In this document: piece by piece, positions 47,239 to 58,482 of the stretch
Layout: every line of letters starts with the position of its first letter
How positions within the stretch are numbered: the first letter of the stretch is position 1
Assembly (NCBI RefSeq): GCF_902686445.1
Contig: NC_062227.1
Coordinates: 29,938,777-30,002,776, forward strand
Direction: 5' to 3'
DNA: 64,000 nt
Origin: Sciurus carolinensis
Taxonomy: Eukaryota > Chordata > Mammalia > Rodentia > Sciuridae
The notes under the pieces: model-generated
Seen by the model: only the letters and a program-made list of their open reading frames with translations
The model's database searches: none
What the model was told of the DNA's origin: nothing
Position numbers and translations under genes: made by a program

Positions 47239-47490
47239 TATAAAATTGTAAACAAATGGGATACATGTTGTTTCTCTGTCTGTACATGGCGTAAAGGCAT
47301 ACCATTTGTGTAATCATAAATCTACATAGGGTAATGTTGTTTGATTCATTCTGCCATTTTTTCCCTTCCCCCCCTCCCCTCCCACCCTTCCCCTCCATCT
47401 ATACAGTCCTTCCTTCCTCCATTCCTGCCCCCCTCCCTAAACCCAACTCCAACCCCAACGCTAACACTTCCCACCCCCCATTATGTGTCA
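47239..47490 (-). other. L1 3' UTR with G-rich tract
   Basis: On the minus strand this region holds a polypurine G-rich tract (plus-strand C-rich text from 47368 to 47478, e.g. 'cccctcccctcccacccttc'). It ends with 'attttataataaaaa', whose AATAAA lies right at the tail. A G-rich 3' UTR tract capable of G-quadruplex formation is typical of mammalian L1. Confidence 0.85.
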
Positions 47491-50400
47491 TCATCCACTT
47501 ATTAGCGATATCATTCTTCCTTTGGTTTTTTGAGATTGGCTTATCTCACTTAGCATGATATTCTCCAGTTTCATCCATTTGCCTGCAAATGCCATAATTT
47601 TATCATTCTTTATGGCTGAGTAATATTCCATTGTATATATATACCACATTTTCTTTATCCATTCATCAATTGAAGGACATCTAGGTTGGTTCCACAATCT
47701 GGCTATTGTGAACTGAGCAGCTATGAACATTGATGTGGCTGTATCTCTGTAATATGCTGATTTTAAGTCCTTTGGGTATAGGCCAAGGAGTGGGATAGCT
47801 GGGTCAAATGGTGGTTCCATTCCAAGTTTTCTAAGGAATCTCCACACTGCTTTCCAGAGTGGCTGCACTAATTTGCAGCCCCACCAGCAATGTAAGAGTG
47901 TACCTTTCTCCCCACATCCTCGCCAACACCTGTTGTTGGTTGTATTCTTGATAATTGTCATTCTAATTGGGGTGAGATGGAATCTTAGGGTGGTTTTGAT
48001 TTGCATTTCTCTTATTACTAGAGATGTTGAACATTTTTCCATATGTTTGTTGATTGCTTGTACATCTTCTTCTGTGAAGTGTCTATTCATTTCCTTAGCC
48101 CATTTGTCGATTGGATTATTTACATTCTTGGTGTAGAGTTCTTTGAGTTCTTTATAGATTCTGGAGATTAGCGCTCTATCTGAAGTATGATTGGCAAAGA
48201 TTTTCTCCCACTCTGTAGGCTCTTTCTTTGCATTGCTGATAGTTTCCTTTGCTGAGAGAAAGCTTTTAAGTTTGAATCTATCCCAGTTATTAATTCTTGC
48301 TTTTATTTCTTGTGCTATGGGAGTCCTGTTGAGGAAGTCTGGTCCTAAGCCGACATGTTGAAGCTCTGGACCTACTTTTTCTTCTATAAGATGCAAGGTC
48401 TCTGGTCTGATTCCAAGATCCTTAATCCATTTTGAGTTTAGTTTCGTGCATGGTGAGAGATATGGGTTTAGTTTCATTCTGTTGCATATGGATTTCCAAT
48501 TCTCCCAGCACCATTTGTTGAAGAGGCTATCTTTTCTCCATTGCATATTGTTGGAACCTTTGTCTAGTATGAGAAAATTGTATTTATTTGGGTTTGTGTC
48601 CGTGTCCTCTATTCTGTACCATTGATCCACCTTTCTATTTTGGTACCAATACCATGCCGTTTTTGTTACTATTGCTTTGTAGTAGAGTTGAAGATCTGGT
48701 ATTGCGATACCCCCTGCTTCACTCTTTCTGCCAAGGATTGCTTTAGCTATTCTGGGTTTTTTATTCTTCCAGATGAATTTCATAATTGCTTGCTCTATTT
48801 CTGTAAGGTACATCATTGGGATTTTCATTGGAATTGCATTGAATCTGTATAGCACTTTTGGTAGTATGGCCATTTTGACAATATTAATTCTTCCTATCCA
48901 AGAACATGGGAGATCTTTCCATCTTCTAAGGTTTTCTTGAATTTCTTTCTTTAGTGTTCTGTAGTTCTCATTGTAGAGGTCTTTCACCTCTTTTGTGAGA
49001 TTGATTCCCAAATACTTTATTTTTTTCGAAGCTATTGTGAATGGGGTAGTTTTCCTAATTTCTCTTTCTGAAGATTCATCGCTTATATATAAAAATGCCT
49101 TCGATTTATGTGCATTGATCTTATATCCCGCTACTTTTCTGAATTCACTTATGAGATCTAAAAGTTTTCTGGTGGAATTTCCTGGTTCCTATAAGTATAC
49201 CATCATATCATCAGCAAATAGGGATAGTTTGAGTTCTTCTTTTCCTATTCGTATCCCTTTAATTTCTTTGGTCTGTCTAATTGCTCTGGCTAGAGTTTCA
49301 AGGACGATATTGAATAGAAGTGGTGAGAGAGGGCATCCCTGCCTTGTTCCAGTTTTTAGAGGGAATGCTTTCAGTTTTTCACCATTTAGAATGATATTAG
49401 CAATGGGTTTAGCGTAGATGGCCTTTACAATGTTAAGGAATGTTCCCACTATCCCTATTTTTTCTAGTGTTTTAAGCATGAAGGGGTGCTGTATTTTATC
49501 AAATGCTTTTTCTGCATCTATCGAAATAATCATGTGATTCTTGACTTTAAGTCTATTGATATGGTGAATGACATTTATTGATTTTCTGATGTTGAACCAA
49601 CCTTGCATCCCTGGGATGAAACCCACTTGATCATGGTGCACTATCTTTTTAATATGTTTTTGTATGCGATTTGCTAAAATTTTGTTGAGAATTTTTGCGT
49701 CGATGTTCATTAAGGATATTGGTCTGAAATTTTCTTTCCTCGATGTGTCTCTGTCTGGTTTAGGAATCAGGGTAATATTGGCTTCATAGAATGAGTTTGG
49801 GAGAGTTCCCTCCTCTTCTATTTTCTGGAATACTTTGAGAAGTATTGGAATGAGTTCTTCTTTAAAAGTTTTGTAGAACTCGGCTGAGAACCCATCTGGT
49901 CCTGGACTTTTTTTTGTTGGTAGGCTTTTGATGACCTCTTCTATTTCATTACTTGAAATTGGTCTATTTAAATTGTGTATGTCCTCCTCGTTCAGTTTAG
50001 GCAATTCATATGTCTCTAGAAACCTGTTGATGTCTTCGAAATTTTCTATTTTGTTGGAGTATAGATTTTCAAAATAGCTTCTAATTATGTTTTGTATTTC
50101 AGTTGTGTCTGTTGTGATATTTCCTTGTTCATTCCGAATTTTAGTGATTTGGGTTTTCTCTCGTCTTCTCTTTGTTAGTGTGGCTAAAGGTTTATCAATT
50201 TTGTTTATTTTTTCGAAGAACCAACTATTTATTTTGTCAATTTTTTGTATTGTTTCTTTCGTTTCAATTTCGTTGATTTCAGCTCTGAGTTTAACTATTT
50301 GCTGTCTTCTACTACTTTTGGTGTTGGTCTGTTCTTCTTTTTCTAGGGCTTTGAGCTGTAGTGTTAGGTCATTTATTTTTTGAGTTTTACTTCTTTTATT

Positions 50401-51342
50401 AAATGCGCTCCATGAAATAAATCTTCCTCTAAGTACCGCTTTCATAGTGTCCCAGAGATTTTGATATGTTGTTTCTTTGTTCTCGTTTACCTCTAAGAAT
50501 TTTTTAATTTCCTTCCTAATATCTTCTGTTATCCATTCATCATATAGTAGCATATTGTTTAATCTCCAGGTGTTGGAGTAGTTTCTGTTTTTTACTCTTT
50601 CATTAATTTGTAACTTCAATCCATTATGATCTGATAGAATACAAGGTAGTGTCTCTATCTTCTTGTATTTGCTGACATTAGCTTTGTGGCATAATATATG
50701 GTCTATTTTAGAGAAGGATCCATGTGCTGCTGAGAAGAAAGTGTATTCGCTCTTGGTTGGATGGTATATTCTATAAATGTCTGTTAAGTCTAAATTATTG
50801 ATTGTGTTATTGAGATCTATGGTTTCTTTGTTCAATTTTTGTTTGGAAGATCTGTCCAGTGGTGAAAGAGGCGTGTTAAAATCACCTAGTATTATTGTGT
50901 TATGGTCTATTTGGTTTCTGAAATTGAGAAGGATTTGTTTAACATACATGGATGAGCCACTGTTTGGGGCATAGATGTTTATGATTGTTATATCTTGCTG
51001 ATTTATGCTTCCCTTAAGCAGTATGAAATGTACTTCTTTATTCCTTCTAACTAACATTGGCTTGAAGTCCACATTATCTGAAATGAGGATGGATACTCCA
51101 GCTTTTTTGCTGAGCCCATGTGCATGGTATGTTTTTCCCCATCCTTTCACCTTTAGTCTATGGGTATCTCTTTCTATGAGGTGAGTCTCTTGCAGGCAAC
51201 ATATTGTTGGATCTTTCTTTTTAATCCAATCTGCCAGTCTATGTCTTTTGATTGATGAATTCAGGCCATTAACATTCAGGGTTATTATTGATATATGATT
51301 TGTATTCCCAGTCATTTGGTTCATATTTAAAATTTTTGACAC
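47491..51342 (-). pseudogene. ORF2: L1 ORF2 (endonuclease/reverse transcriptase), one internal stop
   Basis: ORF2 nicks target DNA and reverse-transcribes L1 RNA at the nick. The frame spans 1284 codons including the final stop. The first ATG is at 51342; the likely family start is Met10 ('[10 protein letters not shown]', 51315). The N-terminal AP-type endonuclease keeps its key motifs: Asn23 in LNVNGL, Glu52 in QETHL, GDFN, KIDH and SDHNG. The reverse transcriptase follows, with the active site FADD at about residues 709-712. A TAG at 49191-49189 (codon 718) truncates the product right after FADDMMVYL. The frame then runs open, in the same phase, to the end and includes the Cys/His knuckle C-x3-C-x7-H-x4-C ('[18 protein letters not shown]'). 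Confidence 0.95.
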
Positions 51343-51373
51343 ATCTTGGTTCCTCCTTTATTTGACAGTTCCT

Positions 51374-52386
51374 TTAGGATAATTCCTCCCTTTGCTGATT
51401 TGCTTCTTTGTTTTTTATCTCTTCCTCATGAAATATTTTGCTGAGAATGTTCTGTAATGCTGGCTTTCTTTTTGTAAATTCTTTTAGCTTTTGTTTATCG
51501 TGGAATGATCTTATTTCATCGTCAAATTTGAAGGTAAGTTTTGCTGGGTATAAGATTCTTGGTTGGCATCCATTTTCTTTCAGAGCTTGAAAAATGTTGT
51601 TCCAGGCCCTTCTAGCTTTTAGGGTCTGGATTGAAAAATCTGCTGATATCCGTATTGGCTTCCCCCTGAATGTAATTTGGTTCTTTTCTCTCACAGCCTT
51701 TAAAATTCTGTCTTTATTTTGTATGTTAGGTATTTTCATTATAATGTGCCTTGGTGTGGGTCTGTTGTAATTTTGTGTATTTGGAGTCCTATAAGCCTCT
51801 TGGACTTGATTTTCCATTTCATTCTTCAGATTTGGGAAATTTTCTGATATTATTTCTTCAAATAGATTGTTCATTCCTTTGGTTTGTTTCTCTAAGCCTT
51901 CCTCAATCCCAATAATTCTCAAATTTGGCCTTTTCATGATATCCCATAGTTCTTGGAGATTCTGTTCATGATTTCTCACCATCTTCTCTGTTTGTTCAAC
52001 TTTGTTTTCGAGGTTAAATATTTTGTCTTCAATATCTGAAGTTCTGTCTTCCAGCTGTTCTATCCTATTGGTTATGCTTTCTATGGAGTTCTTAATTTGG
52101 TTTATTGTTTCCTTCATTTCAAGGATTTCTGTTGGTTTTTTTTCAATATCTCTAACTCTTTATTGAAATGATCTTTTGCTTCCTGAATTTGCTCTGTTAA
52201 CTGTCGATTGGTGCGATCGTTCAATGCCTGCATTTGCTCTTTCATCTCATTTTTTGCTTCCCTAATCATTTTAATTATGTACATTCTGAACTCCCTTTCT
52301 GTCATTTCTTCTGCCATGCTGTCGTTGGATTCTATTGATGTAACATCTAGATTTGTTTGGGGCATTTTCTTCCCTTGTTTTCTCAT
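51374..52386 (-). pseudogene. ORF1: L1 ORF1 (RNA-binding chaperone), one frameshift
   Basis: ORF1 proteins form coiled-coil trimers that coat L1 RNA in cytoplasmic particles and act as nucleic-acid chaperones. The N-terminal part reads from 'MRKQGKKMPQ' (52386) to a stop at 52114. The remainder is open in another frame from 52117 or slightly upstream to 51374. The break is a small indel near an A8 run at 52134-52141 on the minus strand. The second part shows coiled-coil heptads ('IEQLEDRTSDIEDKIFNLEN'), the RRM-type start 'RPNLRIIGIEEG' and the C-terminal domain 'TLKARRAWNNIFQALKENG'. Confidence 0.93.
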
Positions 52387-54220
52387 ATTGTTCAGGGATC
52401 AGTGGGTCATTAAGATATTGCAGATTTCCTCTATCAACTTATAATGTCCCTGAAGATTGCTAGTATATCCCCTCTTATCCTTCAGTAGCCTGAAGTCTTG
52501 GAGGAGGTTGATAATGCAGAGCTCCACGAAGAAGCTGCCTCTGTAGGTGTGGTAACCCTCAGGTGGCGTATATTCCCTGCTAGTGGGCGGAGGTGCCTCC
52601 ACTTGTTGACCAATGGTCATCCAATGGGGAAGTAGACTGTGGGCTGAGGCAAGGCCTGTTTGTGCCTATGTCTCTGGCTTTACTGTCCCTGTGGGAAAAC
52701 CTCCCCCAGCCGGGAAGAGTCACTCGGTGGGGACGTCTCGCTAGTCAGTTGCCCTCCTAGAGGTTCCCCTCAATCTACAACTACCTCCTGGGCTGGGCTG
52801 TCTTCTTCTGCAACGATCCCAGGGGCCTGGACCTACGTCCTGGGCCTGGGAGCCTCACCCTTCGCAGGCGAGTCTCCTTAGGCTGCCTCTCCCAGAGAAT
52901 CTGCCCACCGCCCTGGAAACTTCGCTCCGCCCCTAGGCGTGTCTCTGTGCGGCTCTTCCAGCAAGAAGCCACCTAGCTCCTGGGACCCTGCTCTGCACCA
53001 ATCGCCTGGCTATGCAGCCCCTCCCCTGAGCCACCACCTGGAGCCCTGTACAATAGCTCCGAGACACAGAGACCCGCCACACACCTCCTCCTCCAGACAG
53101 CCGCCCGGTTTCCGATGCAGTCACTAGGAATCCAAACAACTCACTTCGGGTCTCCTCCTCCCGCCAACCACCCGTAGCCCTAGGCAGTCACTCCAAGTCC
53201 AAGTGACCCGCCCTGTTCCTCCTCCTCCTCCTTGGGGTAGCCCCCCAGGTGTTCAGGAACGGTGGCTCCGAGACCAGGTGACTCACCACGCTCCTCCTCC
53301 AGGCAGGCCACCGGTGTTCAGGAGCGGTTGCTTTTAGTCCAATCAGCTCACCACTCGCCTCCTCCTCTGGCAACCGCCTGTGGTTCTGATGCAGTCACTC
53401 CCAGGCTAAGCGTCCCACCGCTCTCCTCCTCCAGGCAGGCCACCAGTGTTCTGGAGCAGCTGCTCTGAGTTCAAACAGCTCGTCACGCAGCTCCTCCTTT
53501 GGCAACCGCCCGCAGCTCTGATGCAGTCACTCCCAGGTCAAGCAACACGCCGCGCTCCTCCTCCTCCTCCGGGCAACCTCCCGGCACTCAGGAGCGCTCG
53601 CTCTGGGTTCAAACAGTTCACCACGCAGCTCCTCTTCCGGCAACCGCCCGTGGTTCTGATGCAGTCACTCCCAGACCAAGTGTCCCGCCGCGCTCCTCCT
53701 CTTCCTCTGGGCAGTCCCCCGGCGCTCAGGAGCGCCCACTCTGAGTTCAAACAGCTCACCACGCAGCCCCTCCTCCGGCAACCGCCCGTGGCTCCGACGC
53801 AGCCACTCCTAGACCCAAGCGACCCGCCGGGCCTCTCCTCCTCCTCCGGGCAACCCCCCGGCGTTCGGAAGCGGTCACTCTGGGTCCAAACAGCTCGCCA
53901 CGCAGCTCCTCCCCAGGCAGCCACCCGGAGCCCCAGCGGCTGCTCGAGTCCAAGCGCTATGCTGAGCCGCCTCCTCTACGATGATCCCAGTTGTCCGTGT
54001 TTACCGCTCCAGCGGGGGGAGGGGCGTCTCGCCGAGCAACTCCACCTCACAAACTCCCCGGGCCCCGGGGCCACCGCCCCATCCGGGACGCCCCCCCAAC
54101 AGGAGAGACTCACCCAGCAGCTTTGAGTTGGTCCCAAGTCTCTCACTATCTCCTCTTTTGAATCTTGCGTCCTGGAGCAGCGTGAAATGCAGCCGCCCTC
54201 TAGTCCGCCATCTTGGCCCC
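52387..54220 (-). promoter_or_regulatory. L1 5' UTR / internal promoter
   Basis: GC- and CpG-rich leader of 1.83 kb. In mammalian L1 this region holds the internal RNA polymerase II promoter. The outer end carries a YY1-like 'caagatggc' on the minus strand (plus 54207-54215). The inner ~650 bp (52387-53040) is not repetitive. The outer part contains tandem units (see 53040-53960). Promoter activity is inferred from the family and not visible directly. Confidence 0.8.
53040..53960 (-). repeat. Tandem ~69/138-bp units in L1 5' UTR
   Basis: The marker 'gcagtcact' recurs at 53391, 53523 and 53661, with a variant 'gcagccact' at 53799, so spacings of 132, 138 and 138 bp. Between them a second, related half-unit carries 'ggagcg' plus 'cactctgagttcaaacagct'. 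Each ~138-bp unit is therefore a dimer of ~69-bp halves, both ending in a 'gctcctcctcc'-like tract. Less regular copies extend back to about 53040. Confidence 0.85.
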
Positions 54221-54237
54221 CTACATTCGCCTTTATT
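54221..54237. repeat. TSD, right copy
   Basis: 'ctacattcgcctttatt', identical to 47211-47227, next to the L1 5' end. Confidence 0.97.
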
Positions 54238-54254
54238 GGTTTTGTGATGTGTGT

Positions 54255-54287
<33 letters not shown>

Positions 54288-56600
54288 TGTGTGTGTCTGT
54301 CTGTCTGTCTGTCTGTGGTATAAGCAGTTTCACTGTTCAATTTTTTCATATGGTGGGTATTTAAATGACCCATCAAACTGTATTGAAAGTGTATGCTACC
54401 TTCAGCAACAATTTTATTAGAAATGAGATGATGGATATCCTGCCAGTAACAAATATCTTAATTACCACAACTTAGAATAGGTTGTCTTACTTGTTAGTGC
54501 AGGCCTCTAGCTTGGTTCCTGATCCTAAGATCATCTTGTTTATTGGTGGTCCTTTGCATTTCTAAAGGAATCTGAGAATCAGTCTGCCAATTTCCACACA
54601 CAGAAAAGATAGGATATTTATTGGGATTCATTGAAACTATAAACAAGTTTGAAGAGAACAAATATCTTTTAAGAAAATAAAATCACCCACCTTTCTTGTA
54701 ATCACACTTTTGCAATGAAACTTTACAATTCATCCTATCAAGACATGAGGTCTGTCTCTCTAATGCTCAAATCTGGGATATCCTTAAGGCTATTTTTAGA
54801 AGATAAAATACAGTGAAAATAACATGGTGTAGTGTCATGGTTAAGCTTCAAGAAACATTGTGTTTACTTTCTCTTTTGGAACCCTCCCATGCCATTATAT
54901 GAACAAGTTTAGGATAGTGTACTAGATTATAAAAGATAAATGTTCCAATAACCCTGTCAGACATATCTATAGTCAGACATCTGCCCAATGTGTGAGTCAG
55001 GTTGTTCTAGACCAAGTGGACTCCAGTCAATCCACTGGTCTACCATACATGCATGAATGAGACTGGTCAAGATCAGTTGAGTATCACCTAGGGCAGCAGA
55101 ACTTCTATGAGTAAGTAGACTCACGCGCAATGGTAAATAGTTGTTACTTCAGGTCATTAAATGTGAAGGCATATATTAAATAGCAATTTTTAACTGACAC
55201 TTTCACAAAATAGTATTTTTCAATCCATAAACAAGGCATGTCACTTATGTCTTTTTCATTTCTTCCAACAGTTTTATATTGTTCATTGTGCAAGTCCTCC
55301 CATTTATTTCTATTTGGTAAGATTTAATATCAAAGAAAAGCACATGATTTTTAAAATTTATTTTTCTAGTTATTTGTCCCCAGCTTAATAAAATTATTCT
55401 TACATATTGAACTTGTACCCTATGACTCTGCTAAGACCTTTTTATTGATTTTGCTAATTTATAAAATATCTGGACATCTTGCTTCACAATCCTATTTTCT
55501 GAGAATGACAGTTAATTTCTACCTCTCTGAGCCTTGCTTGTACTCTCTTCCTTTTCTTGCTTTGAATGGCATAGAAGATCCAGTGCAATGTTGAAAATAA
55601 CTAGTGAATGGCAATTCTTTTCACCTTCCCAATATCAGAGGGCAATCTCTTAACATTTCACTATAAAATATCATGTCTCTGATAATTATTTATGAGGAAA
55701 ATTAACTATCATTTTTATTTGCCATGAGTTGGTTTTTTTATGAATGCTTTCTTATCAAGCACAGTTACTAAATCTATCAATATGATTGTAAAATTTTTCT
55801 TTTACGCTATGAATTAGATTGACTGTCTTGCAAATGATAAACCATGGTGCCACTCCTGAAATGCTTTCCACTTGGATGTAATATGCTTTCTTTTCAAATA
55901 TTGTTGAATACTCCTTGCTAATATTATGTTGTAGTTTATTTATTTTGTTCATGAAATAGACTTATCTGCAAGTTCCTATTGATGTGATGTCCTTGTCTGA
56001 TTTTGATATCAGTTATACTAGTGTCTCTTTTGGTATTTGACAGATTTTATATAATAATGGTGTTATTTCCTTAAAAATTATTCAAATTTACTGGTGAAAT
56101 TATTGAGGTTGACATTTCTTTAAGGAAAAAAAATTTTTAAAGAACACAATTGATAATAGTTATAGGACTATTCAAAGTATCTGTTCCTCTGTTAACTTGT
56201 ATAAATCATATTTTTAAGAGTTTATTTCATTTAAATTTTCTAATATTGGCTTATAGCTATTAAGAATATCTTCTTTTTAATTCCAGTAAAACCTGTGATA
56301 TTCTAAGTTTTAATTGTTGAGTTTAATAACAGTGTTTTTCCTTGATAAAGTTATTCTAAGGGTTTATAAATTTTGTTGCTCTTTTCACAGTGTCAACTTT
56401 TACTTTAGGATTTATTGTATAATTATTTTGTTTTATTAGCAGTTTCCTTAATTTACTTTTTCTAGATTCTTTAATATAATAAATTGAATATAAGATCATT
56501 GACTTCCTACATTTCTTCTTTTCTAATACATGCAATATCACTGTAATCTCCCTCTACTGCTTACCTGTGTCACAAGTTTTGAAATGTATCTTCATTGTTA
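54238..56600 (-). mobile_element. Ancient L1/HAL1-like element, 5' part
   Basis: Continues the element broken at 47210. Minus-strand ORF2 landmarks on the plus strand are 'ggatatttattgggattcat' (54612), 'tattcttacatattgaactt' (55396), 'tgtcttgcaaatgataaacc' (55823) and 'gtccttgtctgattttgata' (55990). Frames are broken throughout. A (TG/CG/TCTG) microsatellite lies at 54247-54318. Confidence 0.65.
54247..54318. repeat. (TG)n(CG)n(TG)n(TCTG)n microsatellite
   Basis: Alternating purine-pyrimidine tract with about seven CG steps in the middle, then TG and TCTG repeats, 10 bp beyond the L1 TSD. Confidence 0.95.
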
Positions 56601-56632
56601 TCCAATTTAAAAGTTTCCCAGTTGCATTGTGA

Positions 56633-58482
56633 TTTTTTCTTTTTCTTTTTTCTTTTTATTTTAAGGCTTAAATTATTATTAGTAGTAGTAGTAGTAACAT
56701 ATATTGATTACACAAATAAATGGATTTTCAATGTGGTATTTCCATGCATACTTATATCAGATTCCGCCCTCCCTTCTCCTACCTTCTCTACCACCTACTC
56801 TTCCCACTCCCTTTGAGACCCTAGTAGTATCTTCTACTTTCAGGTCACCTTTGTGTTGTTTTTGTTTTTTGTTTTCTTGTTTGTTTTTAGGTTTCCATGT
56901 GTGAGAGTAAACATGCAATATTTGTCTTTCAGTGTCCAGCTTATTTTGCTTAACATGATGATCTCCAGTTCCACCCTATTTTAGCCAGCTTTTCTGCTGC
57001 TGGGACCAAAAGACCTGACAAGAACTATTAGAGGTGGAAAAGTTTTTCTGGGAGCTCACCATGGTTTCAGAGGTCTTACTCCATAAATAACTATTTTGCC
57101 CAGGGCCCATGCCAAGGCAGAACTTTGTGATAGAAGAATGTGATAGAGAAAAGCAGAACAGTACATGGATCCAGGAAGCAGAGAGTGAGCTCTCCTAACC
57201 ATCACAAAAAACCCCAAGGGCACACCCCATCAACCTAGCTTCTCCCAGCCAACACTACCTGCCCACAGTTATCACCCAATTAATCCCTACCAGGGGATTA
57301 ATGCACTGATTTGGTTAAAAGTCTCATAACCCAATCATTTCACCTCTAAACTTTCTTGAATTGTCTTATACATGAGCTTTTGGGGGACACCTAATATCTA
57401 AACGATAAAGCACCCATTTCCTGCACATGCTTTATAGCTGAATAATACTTCACTGTGTATATATACCATATTTTCTTTAACCATTCATCTATTGACAGAT
57501 ACCTAGGATGATTCCCTATCCTGGCTATTATGAACACTGCCAGAACAAAGACAGGTATGCAGGTATCTCTTTTGTGAGCTAACTACATTACCCTTCCACA
57601 CCCAGGAGTGGACAGCTGGATCAGATGATAGTTCTAGTTTATTGAGAACCTCCATAATGTTTACTATAGTAGCTTTACTAATTTATTCCCACAAATGTTG
57701 CATAAGTATTCATTTTTCTTTACAACCTCACCTTACCAGCATTTGCTAATTTTTAAAAAATACAATAGCAATTCTTACTAGAGTGAGATAACCATATAAT
57801 ATTGATTTGCATTTCCCTAATGGCTAAAGATATTGATAATTTTTTTCACATATTTAATGTATTTATTAGCCATTTGTACTTCTTCTTTTAAGAAGTGTCT
57901 ATTCATATCATTTGCCCACTTATTGATCATATTATTAGGTTTTCTTGTTAAGTTTCTTTGAGGGGGTTCTTTACATGTTCTGGATATTAATCAACTATTA
58001 GATAAACAGCTGACAAAAATTTTCTCCAATTCTCTAGGTTATCTCTTTACTCTTTTCATTGTTTCCTTTGTTGCTCAGAAGCTTTTCAGTTGGATGTAAT
58101 TCCATATGTTTATTTTTGCTTTAGTTTTCTGTTATTTGGGGGGTCATATCCAAAACAATTCACTGCCTACACCAATGTTTTGAAATGTTTTCTATACATT
58201 TTCTTACAGTAGTTTCAAGTTTCAGATTTGTTGTTAAGGTCTTTGAACCATTTTGAGTTCATTTTTTTAACTGGGTGAAAGATAAGGACCTAGCTTCAGT
58301 TTTCCATATATGAATATCCAGTTCCCAACACCATTATTTGAAGAGGCCACACTTTCTCCACAGTATTTTTTGGCACCTTTGTCAAGAATCAGTTGACTGA
58401 AGATGCATGTATTTATTTTGGGGTCTTCTATTCTTTTCCTTTGTTCTACATGTCTGTGTTTTTACCAATACCATGCTATTTG
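56633..58482 (-). mobile_element. Old L1 (3' half), split by a solo LTR
   Basis: Minus-strand L1. T-rich tail at 56633-56664, an (AGT)n-like patch at 56680, a pyrimidine-rich 3' UTR tract (56763-56815), then ORF2 3' sequence to 'accaataccatgctatt'. It is interrupted by an LTR at 56977-57410; L1 text is in register on both sides ('cagttccaccc' / 'cacccatttcctgcacatgc'). Multiple stops and indels. Confidence 0.85.
56972..57415 (-). mobile_element. Solo LTR (same family as 3999-4411) with 5-bp TSD
   Basis: The reversed LTR spans 56977-57410 (434 bp). It starts 'tattttagccagcttttctg' and ends 'gggggacacctaatatctaa'. The TSD 'caccc' at 56972-56976 and 57411-57415 is perfect, and the surrounding L1 rejoins cleanly when the LTR is removed. 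Compared on the opposite strand, it aligns along its length with the LTR at 3999. Confidence 0.85.

Larger units (their letters stand above)
47228..54220 (-). mobile_element. Full-length, nearly intact L1 (6.99 kb)
   Basis: Minus-strand L1 bounded by a perfect 17-bp TSD. From 5' to 3': a 5' UTR of about 1.83 kb (54220-52387), ORF1 (52386-51374) with one frameshift, a short spacer (31 nt before the first ATG of the ORF2 frame), ORF2 (51342-47491) with one premature stop, and a 3' UTR of about 260 bp with a G-rich tract, ending with AATAAA and a short poly-A tail. The 5' end carries the YY1-like motif 'caagatggc'. The intact ends, perfect TSD and only two disabling changes mark a recent insertion. 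It cannot make full-length ORF1 or ORF2 products as it stands. Confidence 0.97.

Noticed and set aside
53190..53960. CRISPR-like array
   Set aside because: Units are contiguous tandem copies in a mammalian L1 5' UTR, with no unique spacers.
53446..54126. 226-codon plus-strand ORF as a host protein-coding gene
   Set aside because: It is antisense to the L1 5' UTR and made of proline/serine-rich repeats that follow the DNA tandem units. Reported only as a low-interest observation.
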